This document shows, piece by piece, positions 1-13,182 of a DNA stretch of 64,000 bases. The stretch is from Balanoglossus misakiensis (Eukaryota > Hemichordata). The notes beneath the pieces are model-generated. The model made no database searches. It saw nothing but the letters and a program-made list of their open reading frames with translations, and had not been told where the DNA came from. Positions within the stretch are counted from its first letter, which is position 1. The number at the start of each line of letters is the position of its first letter. Position numbers and translations under genes: made by a program. Where the stretch lies: contig CM082597.2 in the NCBI GenBank assembly GCA_040954595.2, forward strand, positions 2,170,001-2,234,000, in the 5' to 3' direction.

Positions 1-1094
1 TCGTTCAGTCTCTGCACACCACAAAGGCGGGAAAAAATGTATCAAACAAAACGCGCGCTTAGTTTTTTCGCGGGAAAACTCGTGGGAACATCCGATATTC
101 CTTGCACGTCGTGTTTTACACCGTCCCCAAGTGACAAACTTAAATTATCCATGGCTATGAATATTTGCGATATGATAAGGGGCGTTCCAGTCCTTGAGCA
201 CAACTGGCGATGCGTTCATGAAACTGCGAAAAAGTACATATCTGCAGAAAAAAATTGACGATGGAAACAATTTATTTAGCTTGACATTAGGCGACATATT
301 TTTGTTTCACTTGTTTCAAGTCGGGCGGACAATTTTTCTTGGGCGAACAAAGGGTTTACGAATCGTGTATTCGAAGAGTCCCAACTGTCCCTAAAACGTT
401 TTAAAACCCCAGCCCTGATTGGCCAGAGTCGGTGAAAAGATATAGTGGTACGAAAACCGTTAGCGGTGTGACATTTATGTAGTCGGTTCATTGCCCCTTA
501 CGGTGAAAATACGTTCCTGATTTTAAAAGTTCTCGTGCGCCAACCGATGACTGACTTTACGCAGAATAATAATTCCACTTAACCAATTTCACTACAAGTG
601 GAAATATTTCTACGAAGACTGACTCATCGTACTGCAACCTTAGAAGTAACCACTTTGCCGGAATCCTTTCCCCCTTCATATCTCCTCAAACATATTAATG
701 CATTCTGCATTTATCTGTACGAATTTTCCCCAGGAAAACGTCAATGCAAAATTTAATTATCTTAAAACGAGTGTAGTAATCTGACCATCATTCGCCTAAG
801 TGAACCACGAGTAATAATAACCATCTTACTTGGAAGTTGTGAGCAGGTGAACTTTATAAGCAAAAAGGGAAATATCTCCAATATGTGCTTATATCACTTG
901 CTTATCACGGTAAACGCTCCCAAAATAGTTCTCTCTTGCAGATTTTAGATACAAGATACAAATCATTCCGATTTTACCAATATCTGAAATTATAAAAGCC
1001 TGTAGCAGAATTCAGTTAAAGTATGATCGAAAAAAATATGCCACGAGCACGCCTAAGTGAGTTGTTATTGATTCTCGCCTTTTCTAATTACAGG

Positions 1095-1121
1095 GTGCTG
1101 GTAGATCAGAGAAAATACCGG
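1095..1121 (+). CDS. Possible 27-nt micro-exon
   Basis: A pyrimidine-rich tract with a branch-point-like CTAAT and a terminal ACAG is followed by 27 nt and then a strong GTAAGT donor at 1122. In one frame the 27 nt read GAGRSEKIP, an exact multiple of three. No neighbouring exon was found to support it, so this rests on splice signals only and could be chance. Confidence 0.15.
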
Positions 1122-4100
1122 TAAGTCACGCAAATATTGTAGTTACTTGTTAAGACAATATATTTAATAACGTAGGCCCACATATCGATGAATATTGATA
1201 TGCGTGGATAGAGTGTGTAGTTATTTCATTGATTTATCTGCTGCCAATTTTGACAAGAAGAGAAAATTCAGCACGTTTCGTGCGAAGAGTTGTGGGTCTA
1301 ATCTGACGACACCCACTTTGTGTCTTAGTTATCTTCAGAACGTCATTCTGTCTCCAAAGTGGTGACCTTAGTTCATTGCGCTGAAGGAGATCGTGATCTT
1401 TTGAGCCTCGACAGTCTTGCACATTTTCGTTTAATCTTCCTAATCTTAATGGACTTAGGAGTGAAAAAGGTGCACCGCCTTTCTACAGCTAGTTATCCAT
1501 GCACTTTGCGTTGTCGAATCTTTCCGGAAGTCTGCAGATATCAAACATGCTTGCCTGTTTCGCATGGGTCACCTAGGGTGGCCTCTTAGTTCCTTCTGCA
1601 ACCAGATAACCTAAGTTCACTGTCTTTCTGAGCCGCCCTAGCTTACTCTCTGAGAGATAAAACCAACCGTTCTTCATACGCCTCGCTGAGCTCATCATAC
1701 CTTCAACAAATTACACGTTCTAGTTGAAAGATCACATTTTCGCCAAGCCTCTGAATATAAATCAACGTCCCATTTATTGGCTTATCTGTTAACGGAGATC
1801 TACAGTCTTCCGGGAACCTCTAATCTAACAGACCAATCAACGCCTTGTGCGCTATTTATATGATGTGCACACATCCATCTTTATCATAGCCGTTAGTTGT
1901 AAATCATGATGGAAGAAAAATACGAAAAATTAGATTTGCAAACAATGTGGTTGTTCCTTTTTATTACACTGTACATTATGGCAAACAAAGCGACGTTATT
2001 TTTTCACGTTTTCATATTTACTTAGATATAACATGTATTGGTTGGCGTGTCTCCCTGAAAAGTAGAAACAATGCTGATTGCTTCTTAAAGTCGCATATGT
2101 GGAATTCAGACGACCCCCCTTTAAAACAGTAACGAATAATTCCGCCCCGGTATGAGATGATTCATGACATTGATTGGCATAATTACCAACTAAATAGATT
2201 CTGAAATATTGTTACTGGGGGCATGATTACTTTGTGCGCTGTTATTAGTGATCAGGACTTTGTTTGGTGTATAAAGATCAATCAATCAACGATGACAGTC
2301 CCCCCTTTTCAATCACTAGGTGTCACCGCTATTAGTTTATTAAAATTCTATTGCTTTGGTAATGATTGATAGAGCAGTCACTTATAAACTGGTAATTATT
2401 TTACACTGTACATGTCAAGAAAATGTCTCAGACGAGCATATTAGGTTACATATCATCGTTCAAGTTTGACATACAATGTCAAAATAAGCGTTCTCCAAGT
2501 GATAGATTATACTGGTGTTTTCCATAACACCTGCCAAATAAATAAGACTCGGGTAATTGGTCGCAAGGCCTCATAGGATCACACCGTGCGATTCGTTGAT
2601 ATGTTCCAAACAAATTCATTTATCTCTTTTAGTTTGCAATTACCACTGTCATTTGTTGGAGGTGGAACCGGTCAAGCAGACACAGGTTCCACTGAATTCA
2701 CCCTTAGGAATGTCAGAAATAGTATGCATGTAGTAATCAACTCACCAGTCAATCAATCAATCAATCAAGCAATCATTTAAGAAATCTATTTCTACACAAA
2801 GGTAATTTGCATATGACACGTATCATTGCATCTACGGTTGTTTTACTTCATCATATGTGACTCAATGTTATTTCGGTTCATATACCTCAAACTCCCCACA
2901 ATTCCAATTTGATGCACGTCTGCTGAAGGTAACCATTATGGGGAAGACAACGATCCCATGGTGAGATTTCAATTTTAAAAGAGAGTACATTAAACGCGCT
3001 CGCCGAAATTATCTTCACGATGCAATTAAACGGAACAGACCAATAATAGAGTTATGTATTATCGTTTCGCCGTGTGTGCTTCAAATCCATCGATTAAGCC
3101 CCAGGAAAGAAACGAGGTTGGCGACGCGATTTGGCTTACTAAGGTCCCGCTGTCCCCGGGGAGCATTTCGGGGAATAGCCAATGTCATGAAAACTCTGAA
3201 CTGTCCAAGATTGTCTCGGATTTGCAATACCAAATGAAATTGGAAAGTTAAAAAAATTAGTTTTCATAATATTTGTCAGTCTGCCGAGCATTGTTAATGA
3301 AGACAGTGCGCGGATATAGAACACAAAATGTCCTGATATCCAAGAAGTGTGGTTTTATGTCTAAATTTTTCTTGTAACCAAATGACGTGTTTCTACTTTT
3401 ACAAACTCACACCGTACAAAAGCACTAGGAAACTTCATAATGGCCTTTGTGACAGTGATGGATCGGATTGTCTTTAAAACTAAAAAGAAGCAATTAATCT
3501 TTATGGACAAAGGTACATAAATTGTGTGTAAATAATTGATAAAGAGTGCATGAAGTATTTACTTCACGTGTTGGCTTCAGCTAAGTGAGCAAACATACTA
3601 TGAAAATGTACACCACTTCATGATTTCATCGACAATTAAGTACACAGCATCTCAGGGAAATGAAATTCTTCCGAATCGAGATATCCTGTTGAATTCATGT
3701 AGAGCCATCATAAAAATTAATTATAAAACGAAAAGTGGGTGTGTACTATGAAGTTCGGAATAGCAACAGTTTTCAATTTCCCTGATAGAGGTGAATGTAG
3801 AGCAGAGCAATTACTATGAAATGCATATCTAAATTAAACTGGCGCCATTGGCCGTCGCGATGTACGTTGTTAGTCAAACAGCGAGCGATCAACGAACTGC
3901 ACGTGAGGCATTGTTCCCACTGTTGAGGGAGACCCTGCCAACCAATACATATTATGTCAAAGTAACTTGGGTATGTGATAAAAAATGACTACACATTGTT
4001 TACCATGATGTACAGTGTAGCAGTTACAGTTTTGCCCATACCTGCGCAGTCGCAGAGGGGACGACACCTACCCTTAAATTTTCTCAATATGCATGTCAAA

Positions 4101-5842
4101 AGAAAACTTTCTTTGTCCCTGGAATCCCTTGAACCAACACGACTTGAAGCTTGCAGTATACTTTTAAATTAGACATCCGGGATAGTGGCAATCTTAACTG
4201 ACTAAGTGAGCGAACATTGACAAAATGTTAATATTTCGTATCCAATTACACTTGTCGATACTCTGAGATAAATGCCATGATAGATAAGCTGGGAATGGTC
4301 ACATAATGGCAAGCGGATATTAATATTGATGATAGATGTGTGGCGATAACAGCGGTCTAAGATTATAGATGACTCGTTTCATTTTTGTCCTGGCTCTAAA
4401 TTTAATTAGGGCAATCTGTGTTGAAAATCGAAGGCGAGAGCAGAATATTTTTTTTCCAGAGGTAGTCAGCCCAGGGTTCATTAGCGCATGAAATATGGAA
4501 GGAAGCGAAGACAGTTCACTATTTGAATGCGTCAAACGCAAAATTTGCAGAACATTTGGATTGGACGTAATGTTTGTACACACGAAATTGCGCACATGCG
4601 CATGAGACGATCGTCGGCCTTTTAATGAAATCTCTACAATTCTGGTAGAAAATGAACGTGCATATTCCGCTAAGTGGAACTTTTGATTCGTTCGTCCTCT
4701 ACACGTCGGACATATGGCAGCGACGAGACCGCGTTGCGTTCAATAAACGCGGTGATTGACGGTGACATGGGCTGTCGTGCGCTGAGTGAGTGTCTAACGT
4801 AAAACTTGGTGTTCATTTTTTTATATTGCTAATAAGATCAAGAGTGACGCTAATCATACTACAGTTTGTCATGCCATTAAGAGCTTTCACTTAAAATCGA
4901 ACAAATGAATCAGGAACGCAATTTACACTTGGGGGAAACTCTAATTTCAGTAAATCGACGTGTCTTTCAACTGCGTTTTACCTCGATGTTTAGTTAATGA
5001 AAATGTCTTGATTTACTTAGTGTGCTTCCAAAAGGGAAGCGTAAAGTGTAGGCAAATGAATGAAAATTGCCACAGTAATGTCGCAGATCGGTGCTTTCAC
5101 GTCTTGAACGTGGTTGGAATAAATTAACCTACACCAAACTTCCTGTTTTCTCGTTCCTCGCAAGCCTGCTTGTTCTATCGACACAGAAGTCCAGTTTCTT
5201 GGACGTAGCTGTCAGTACTTCACAGGAGGGTGTGCAAAGACCGAGAAAATTAATAGCATCACATCTGTACGCAGCGCGAATGTTCCCCTAATGGTGATTA
5301 GAAAGAACAAGGATATCTCCCCACGGCGTTTTTAGAAAAATTCAAAACATTTACCTTTCGACGTAATTTGTGAGCGATGACTGCGTGGATATTTTCAACA
5401 CCTGATACATTCTCAGGAATTAGACTCGCTTGATATTGAATGAAACGACCCGGAGAATGGTAAGGTGACCCATCGGAAAATAAATGAGTTTTTATACCAT
5501 CGTGTTAACGTTACCTCGCTGTATCACGTAATGGAACACCTGGTTTGCAAACAGTTCCAGTCTCATGTGTGTCGGAATCGATCTTATCAAGTTTCATAAT
5601 TAGTAACTTGAGACGTCACATTTTCAAACTCATTTGATTTGTGATGTCAACGATTCATTGATTAAGGGACTGGGGATGGTGTGCACGAGGATGCCATATT
5701 AGACTCCGGAGCGGAAAATTCGTTCATTCATTCACTCACTCACTAACTCACTCGTTGGTTGGTTGGTTTGTTGGTCAATCAAGCAATCGAGCTATTGATC
5801 CATTGATCATCGACAATACCCAAGTCACCACAGGCAAATCAA

Positions 5843-5862
5843 TTAACCGGTTAACCGGTTAA
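5843..5862. promoter_or_regulatory. Double AACCGGTT palindrome, Grainyhead-like site
   Basis: The 20 bp TTAACCGGTTAACCGGTTAA is a perfect palindrome. It contains two adjacent copies of AACCGGTT, which matches the known Grainyhead/CP2-family DNA-binding consensus. That it is bound is inference. No gene start is visible nearby. Confidence 0.35.
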
Positions 5863-8263
5863 AAGTCTAATACTAGAGTCACATCTGCTCCCCTGGACCT
5901 GCGAGGCAGTTTTAACAAAATAGGCAATGACTGTTGACCTCTGTGGAATATACAGCTGAACCAGCCCCTTTTTAATAACAAAAACACACTTCAGAATCAA
6001 ATAATGACGCATAAATATTGAAATGATAGAAAGATGAAAACTTCTGAATAATTGACCAGAACACCAGATGGCACGTTCACAAACTATAATGAAAGATATG
6101 AATAAAACAGTATCTTGTATGGTATGTATTTTGTACCAGAATTATTTTCCGGTTTAATAAACTGCGGGACGATAGATAAGTCGGACATGCGCAGTTTGGA
6201 CGACCCCCACCCTTTAAGTGTTAGACCAAGAAATAGCTACTTGTGAAAGCGTTTTCAATGTTTGCGTGTGAAACAAAATACCGGTGCTTCAATGCAAAAA
6301 CGGACAACTTCCTGAATCGTCAAAAAGCATCTACTGAGATTGCTCAAGGGGAACCGGATTTTAAAAGTTGAAGTGATCAATATTTCACGTTCAGATAACA
6401 ATATGTTTTCGTATAAATTCACACAAAATGAGTTGGCCTGGGGAAATTCTGAATGTCGTTTTTGAGATGGAGAATAAGCCCATCACTCACCTCAAAATAT
6501 CAATGATTGCATTTTAAATTTTGATATCCGACAAAAGCCTGTGGAAAAAATCCATTATCGTGGTTTCTCGGAGAAAAAGAGTTCTTAACACTCAAATTTG
6601 TTTGCTGGCCTCTATGTCATGAAGACTACACGCGAAGTATCGCAAGTTTGTAACGATTCCGACGTTATCATATTATGAGTTTCATGTGATAAAATGCCAA
6701 ATGTAATCAGTGTGGAAGCACGCAAGAGGCAAGCAGGCGTAATTGGCGAATCTGGTCCACAGTGAGGGGGTCCACAGCAATGAATGACGCAATTAATCGC
6801 TAGCGAAGAGACTAATACAATTTACAAATCCACCCCACGACAGCTCGACGGGCGGTTATTCAAATAACGATGCGGTGAAATTATCGCTTTCTTCTTATCC
6901 ACTGAAGTACACGACGCTAATCGGGGAGTGAGTCGATACTGCCGGTCTGGCATCGTGATTTCTTGTCGGTGGCTTTGACACGACACTCCAGAATGGTGAG
7001 GGTGTCATTACCACAATTCATGCAAACAGCGAGGCGTCTTGCCGGTACTCAAGTCGTAAAACATGCTGAAGGATCAACTGTTTGAATAAAAACGCAACCG
7101 AGCGCGACTCGTCTAGTTATTGGCAAACACGAACGCTGGGCTGTAAAACTGTCGGTATGGCCAACCTAAATGTTATCGAAGTGCTGTGATTCACGAGTCT
7201 AAAGTTATTTATGTCACTCTATCTTAATGCTGTACAGTGTATACCGCTTTCCAAGACGACATAAGAGCTGTCGATATTGGACAAACCAGGAAAGAAAATT
7301 TACACCGTTTCACGTATCTCAGACGGTAGAGGGTATCGATATAACCCTCATCCCCAAATTCTCATACTCTACAATCTGTCAACATTTTAGCTTGTAAATT
7401 CACAATTAAAACAACATTTCTATTCTGTTGGGAGTCGTAAAGTCCTGGGCTTACAGTGAGTAAAATAAAAACGTTCCAACGGATCGCTAGGGAACATTTT
7501 GTTCGTTGCAGATACCTAAAGGTTGCAATAAATCGAAACGTGCCTTTGTGATTAAAATACTAAAGGTGACTTTATAGCGTCAATAGACATAAAAATAACT
7601 CATGTGTAATTATATTTGCACAAGCATTGCGTCGTTATTTCAAAACGTGGAATCACGTCTGACGAATTAATTGTTGAGTAGAGGCAAAAAATCAAGACGA
7701 GAGGCAATAGATTTTAAGTGGCGTTCAGCGTCGTCACTTCCGGGCAAGAAGGAAGAAAGATTGTAACAGGAAGTTCATAAGTGCGTATCATCTTGAAAAT
7801 GACGCATGTTATATATGGTATAAGAGATAAAAAAAAAAATTCCGGTTCGTCCCCTTTTCCCAAGCTAATTTTATCCGCCGTCAAGTTTATCTCGTGTTTG
7901 ATCTATTAATTGACCAATTCATTACTTAACAAGCAAGGCCATTACTGGCAAAGAGATCAATTAACCACACTTTGGGAATCTTTGGCCTATGTATGACGTT
8001 AGTGCCTGTACTGGCGGTCTTTGACGCTTGCGCCTGTGATAAAGCCGTGATTGGCAGATATGATAAGTTCATTTCGGTGCGTTGGCACATTTTATAATTT
8101 GGCATTCTGTGTCCACGGAGTCCCGGAGCGTTAATTATGAAACTGACGAAAGGTTCATCAGGCATGCGGAGACACGTAGGCACCGACACGTACACCGAGC
8201 GAAAATTTGTAAAACAAAAACCACGATCATAACTATTAATAACCACTCTCTTTTTCTTTGTAG

Positions 8264-8415
8264 TGTGAAAATGATAGTTTACTGGGAAAGCACGAAAAAT
8301 GCATGGGAGGTTCCAGATTTCTGCAGTGGAAATGCAGATGCGAATGGCCGTATGAGTGTGACTACTCTCCTTCCCACAAGGCGTACGTGTGTATGGCACA
8401 AGAAGATTACGACAG
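8264..8415 (+). CDS. Orphan cysteine-rich exon, partial gene
   Basis: A pyrimidine tract ending in TTTGTAG precedes 8264, and a GTATGT donor follows 8415. The 152-nt exon is open in one frame from its first base, with an in-frame TAG just before it inside the presumed intron. It encodes about 50 residues with six cysteines spaced C-x11-C-x10-C-x-C-x5-C-x10-C, including the segments KCMGGSRFLQWKCRCEWPYE and AYVCMAQEDYD. Dense cysteines and acidic/aromatic residues suggest a secreted or extracellular module. The spacing matches none of EGF, Kazal, chitin-binding type 2, thyroglobulin type 1 or WAP as I know them, so the family is unassigned. Phase is 0 at the start and 2 at the end. Partner exons were not identified in the flanks. 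Confidence 0.5.
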
Positions 8416-8741
8416 GTATGTAAAAGTCTTCTCTTACTATTGTATGGTTTGTTTGCATATACATGTGTGTGACGTCATGTCCAATTTCTTGTACGTACAT
8501 CAGTATGCAAGAGTGTGATTGGTCGTCTTGGCTCCATTGAGTGATGCTTATTAGTCGGCTTTCCCCGCAAATTTGGCACATTGCCATAATAGACTGTTTT
8601 CCGAACCCCGCGAGACCCTACGAGATTTCGCGTGGCTTGGCAGTTTACATGGGAGGTTCTATGTGACAGAGGATGACATAAGCTGTTCTTGCTCGCCCGC
8701 GCTTCGCTCACTCACTCACAACCAAAACACCCAAAATCCTA

Positions 8742-8781
8742 ACCACCCACCCACCCACCCACCCACTCACTCACTCACTCG
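8742..8781. repeat. CCAC/CACT microsatellite
   Basis: A run of CCAC units turning into CACT/CTCA units. A similar CTCA run sits just upstream near 8706-8718. Confidence 0.8.
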
Positions 8782-9210
8782 TTTACAGTAAAATTCATTC
8801 GTTTCAACATTACCGTTTCCCTAGCTACTCGAGGAATATTGACAGTAACCTTCAAGTTATTGTAAAACAAATTAATTAATTTTAAATTGCAAGAATAGGA
8901 AATTAAAATTCGGGAGAGACCACCAAGATAGTGTATTTTACACAATGTCACAAAGGACGGAAATTCTCTCACATGAGCGCAAACAATTCATGAAAAGAAA
9001 ACAAAATGGTGTTAGTTTTCCTTCAAGAGCTTACGTCACGTGCTTACATGTTGGAATTTTGAGGATCGAGGGGCAAACAAAGAATTTAATCAAAATTTGC
9101 TCAATGCAGTTACTGGGATCGCTTACCGTGTGTTTTCTTAGGTTTCTGTACATCCGGACAATACACTCGTCCGCCGATAGCAACATATTAAAAATAGAGA
9201 GAATGGAATG

Positions 9211-9573
9211 GATTAATAGCAATAGACAGGCGGGTTCCAGTCCCGAGGTAAATGCTTACGAAACTCAAAGCAATGCGTACCAGTTTCAGTTAAGGCGACA
9301 CTAACATATACATACATGTACAATAGATAAGTTGTAAAATGTGTAATGAAGTAGGTATGTCGGGCGAGTTTAGTAACGGGCCAATATTGCTGGTTTGATT
9401 TGTAGAGGAACGCTGTTCGATTCAAGAATACCGCAGCGTCAGGCGGGTTCCAGTCTCGAGGACACTCAAACGGACGACACTTTGCCAGCGGTTTGCGACG
9501 TATGTTTTGCATTAAGAGAAACGTGTAACTTAGTTGAAGAAAGCCAGTCACGTGATTAATAGCAATAGACAGG
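9211..9573. repeat. Mosaic of two short direct repeats
   Basis: Module A (GATTAATAGCAATAGACAGG) occurs at 9211-9230 and 9554-9573. Module B, which begins CAGGCGGGTTCCAGTC and ends CGAGG, occurs at 9227-9248 and again with one substitution at 9440-9461. A and B overlap in the first copy but are separate later, which suggests nested duplication. Origin unknown. Confidence 0.7.
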
Positions 9574-12500
9574 ATGGTCCAAACGGCTCAAATTCCACAA
9601 GAAACCTGTAAGTTTCGACTTCCGATTTGATTCATTCAATTTCGCGCATGCTCATTTTTGTCATGATCCCTCCCTAGAAAGACGACAATTTATTGTTGCC
9701 AACATTTATGATTTTTCAATTATTAAAAAAATGGCGGCTTTCGTTCCATCAAAATTAATTCTGAAAAAATAAGCCCATATAAGTTTCACTACTAACCTCA
9801 TTTCTTGTCATAATTCATCTCATCTCTAGTTGTTGCACGGTTCTCATTAAGGTTTCATACATTCATACTTTAGTGCGGTGGCAACCGAGCTGGCTTCTGG
9901 CAGGAAATTGGAATTAATTCATTTCGTCTCTCTCGTCTCGCCAATAACAGATCAAAAGCCAGGGTATAGAGAAAATCGCACGCCACGAGTGAAGCACGTT
10001 TGACATTTACCCAAAGACAAGAAAGATTGCCCGGTGGTTTGACCGCTACTAATGGGGTTTAACTTGCGTTTGACGATAAAGAGACTCTTGACAGTTTTTT
10101 TTTATCAGTGATGACAATTTACAGCAGATTTATGCTTTTGATAAACAATGTAAATCTAGATTACGCTTGTCTTCATGATGTGATTGCTCTGTATGTAGAT
10201 TCCAATCGCGCAGGGAGCTCTCGAAGCGTCCGGTCAAACTTGACGGAAAGTGCGCCTCAGCTAGGAGTTTAATTTGTCGCAGTTGATATTTCTAAATAAC
10301 CGGATCTCGCTAGACATCCGCGTCATTTATTTCGGTCAGTGATTTTAATTTCAAACGGAGGCTGCCCGCGCAGATCTTTAATGCGAGCTCCATAATAATT
10401 GCGCCTGAAAAAAAAACCTTCATAAACTTTATCGGTCGGTATAGATGCTTTAACTGCTTATTGGAAAAATATACATGTTAAACTTTCGTCCTCAGCTGGG
10501 TGGGTTGTTATGCGTTTGCGTAGCAGTGTCGTAAAGTGTGTGTTTTGTCACGTGACATGTTGTACAAAACAGGAAAAATAACGTTTAGAATACTGTTCGA
10601 AGTTTAGGAATTGGAGTGAATGTTATACCACGCTACCACGAAGGATTTCGTGCGTTGAATTCAAACTCCTCGGTGTAACCCTCGCATCTTGGAATACGGA
10701 GTAGGTTTGTAAAGTACGCGATTTTTACACTTGCAGTTCTAATCTTGTCGACATCAGCGGCTACGCGAGACGAGAAACTCCACCCGGAATGTGTTAGAGT
10801 AAAACACTGGCGATTAATGAATGTAAATGCGGGTATTTGTCTCACATGATTTCAACAAGAACAGATAAGACAGAAAACACACCTGATAACATCTCTATTC
10901 CTCTCAGTTCCCTCAAGATTACTATCACTTTTTTCTTTCGACATACCGTGAATACTGTTAACCGTTAAAATAAATTTCTCATCTCATCTATGGGGTCGCT
11001 GGGTCAGTGTCTGCTAAATTTAGTCGCGGCAAAATTTTGACAAGTGCCTAATTGAATTTCCGATCGTAAATTTCATTATGGTTCGTTTTCTCGCTAACTG
11101 CGGAGGGGGGAATATTAACAAAATGTGCATTAGGACATTCGTGGTTTGATTGAAGTTGTCGTGTGTCTGAATTAGCAAGTTGTGGTGCTGCGATTTTTTA
11201 TAACTTCAACGTGATTGTGTTTTCTGACGAAAAGGCCAGTATCGTCTAATTACACGTCCTGTAACCTTGCTGTGTGTCTAGGCTGTGTCTTGTTCACCAC
11301 ATAAGTGAATAAAAGCCCACGATTGTAGTAAGGGTTTTGTCCCGGCGAAAGCATTGTAAAAGAAACATTATTACATGACGGGGGAAGTACACACATAGTC
11401 ATGCCCCCTGACCTATGCCGTTAATGTGTGAGTCGATTTGCCGTAACATGACGCAAATTAAAAAGTACTTACTTTCCAGAGGTACGCACGCTTTAAAGGA
11501 AGTCCCAGCGGGCAATGCGCGATCCTAGTTCCTGCTTTTATTTTATTCGTCGACAGTCGACCAGATAGTAGAAATTATGTCGCTAGAGTAAGGCGTAAAT
11601 TGATTCATGTATTTTAGAGTTAGTGAGCGAAAGTGCCGTTTTGATTCTGCGCCACGCAACAGGCGGCAAGGAAATGTTTGCGATTTCTTGTTAAATTTGT
11701 GCTTGCTTGGTGATTGTGGAGAGTGTACGTGTCATTGTGTGCTTCACATATGCTTGGGGTAAGGATGAGAGCGCCATCATACGAGCACATAATAACTCTC
11801 TTCTGTTTGAAACCGAGGGGCATAGCCTCGTTTTCGACAGACAGAGACCATCAGAGATGCCTATAAACCAATGTAGATCGATTTGGGCCAACCAGGCATA
11901 TACAGAAAAGAGATTTACCTCTACGAACAGATAACAAGTAAATCGAAAGTGTTCACATGCTACCGGCATAAAGTTTACTCAAAATGGAGGTATTTACTTG
12001 TTCATTTTATCATCTTTATGCTCTTTGTGTCTTTTGTCCACACAGTGACCTACGGGAAGCACTCAAGAGATTCGTGTTATAAAATGGTCGTCCTCCTCCG
12101 GTGATTGCCATATTTTATCAGAATACAGAAAAACTGGTGAAAATCTCACCGATTTTTAGATTATGCTGTCGTGACATTTGTATTCTTGTTATTTGACTTT
12201 AACGTTGATGTTTTTAATGTTATTTTTAAATAATTTGATACACTTTTATTGAAATGACTGACTGTTGATGGTATAGTTAATTATTTTGTGACGTACGGTG
12301 AGGGCGCACTTTTGGCTTCTAAACTTCCTTTTGTCCTTCGGATATTGTTAGTACAGGTACAAAAAATGTTTCGAGAAGGTACTTGTCATTTTGCACACGA
12401 TCGCAGATGAAATAATCAGTTATAACATTTAACTCGCTGCATTCGAAGACAAAGAAAATGATTTAAACAGTTGGCTGTTCCATGCATGACCTGTTCTCAC

Positions 12501-13182
12501 GATTCGCACAATGTGAAAAAAATTATGAAAGTACTGTATTTGGAATTACAAGCTAGCAGCAAACACGGCGCCAATTATGACTAAGTGCAATAAAAAATAA
12601 AATGGTTATACATAAATGCAATATTTTCCACGAGGGTATGGCTCATGGATTCCATTCCCTGGTCTACATGAAATTGGCAATAGCTTTCAAATTGTCTGTT
12701 AGTGTTATTATATTCAGTAGAAGTTCGGAGAACGAATGCTTTTAGATGTAAAATCTCAGCCACGCATGCACACACTGTAAATATCATTAAGATATCTATA
12801 CTCCGAGGCTGCGTCACCGAGTTCATTAAAATCTTGGGTTATGGATGAGAGGTGTTGTCAAACAGTTTAACAACCGTTTCCCCTTGGATTTATAAATCAC
12901 TACAGCTGTCTGTTATCTAAGCTGGAAGCAGACAGATGAAGGGGGTTAATCCTTGGTATTACAGATGTGTCCGTTTGGCCATTTAACATTCAGTTCTGTT
13001 CGGGTCAATTACCAACGACCTGATCGGTAAATCAGGTAATTATCTTACTGCCCTTATGATGCTGTACACTATTTTTTCATAGATGGAATAAATGTATTTC
13101 TTTCACTTTCATATTGAGTCTCGTCGTCTTTGTACAGTCTGTGTAGCAAAAACGGTAGGTAATAAGTAAGAATTTTGATTTT

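Larger units (their letters stand above)
1..8263. other. Gene-poor non-coding stretch
   Basis: I see no conserved protein-coding exon here apart from a weak micro-exon candidate at 1095-1121. The open frames are short, overlap on both strands and match no family I recognise. Notable small features are an AATC run near 2748-2770, a degenerate ATTC/ACTC run near 5721-5765, and a perfect 20-bp palindrome at 5843-5862. Minus-strand SRCR half-domain exons, which would be expected if the gene at 16.9-30.1 kb continued leftward, were not seen. Confidence 0.6.
8416..13182. other. Non-coding stretch left of the satellite
   Basis: Contains a CCAC/CACT simple repeat (8742-8781) and a mosaic of short direct repeats (9211-9573). 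No exon could be supported. Open frames near 8945-9304 and 11620-12104 overlap on both strands and show no conserved motif. Confidence 0.55.

Noticed and set aside
7926-8423. 157-codon minus and 113-codon + frames over the same DNA
   Set aside because: They overlap the better-supported exon at 8264-8415 in other frames and have no recognisable content.
9222-9250. Possible tRNA or Pol III B-box (GGGTTCCAGTCCCGA)
   Set aside because: It does not match the GGTTCGANTCC B-box. There is no A-box at the right distance and no cloverleaf.
9412-9424. GTTCGATTC resembling a tRNA B-box
   Set aside because: No A-box or acceptor stem pairing upstream.
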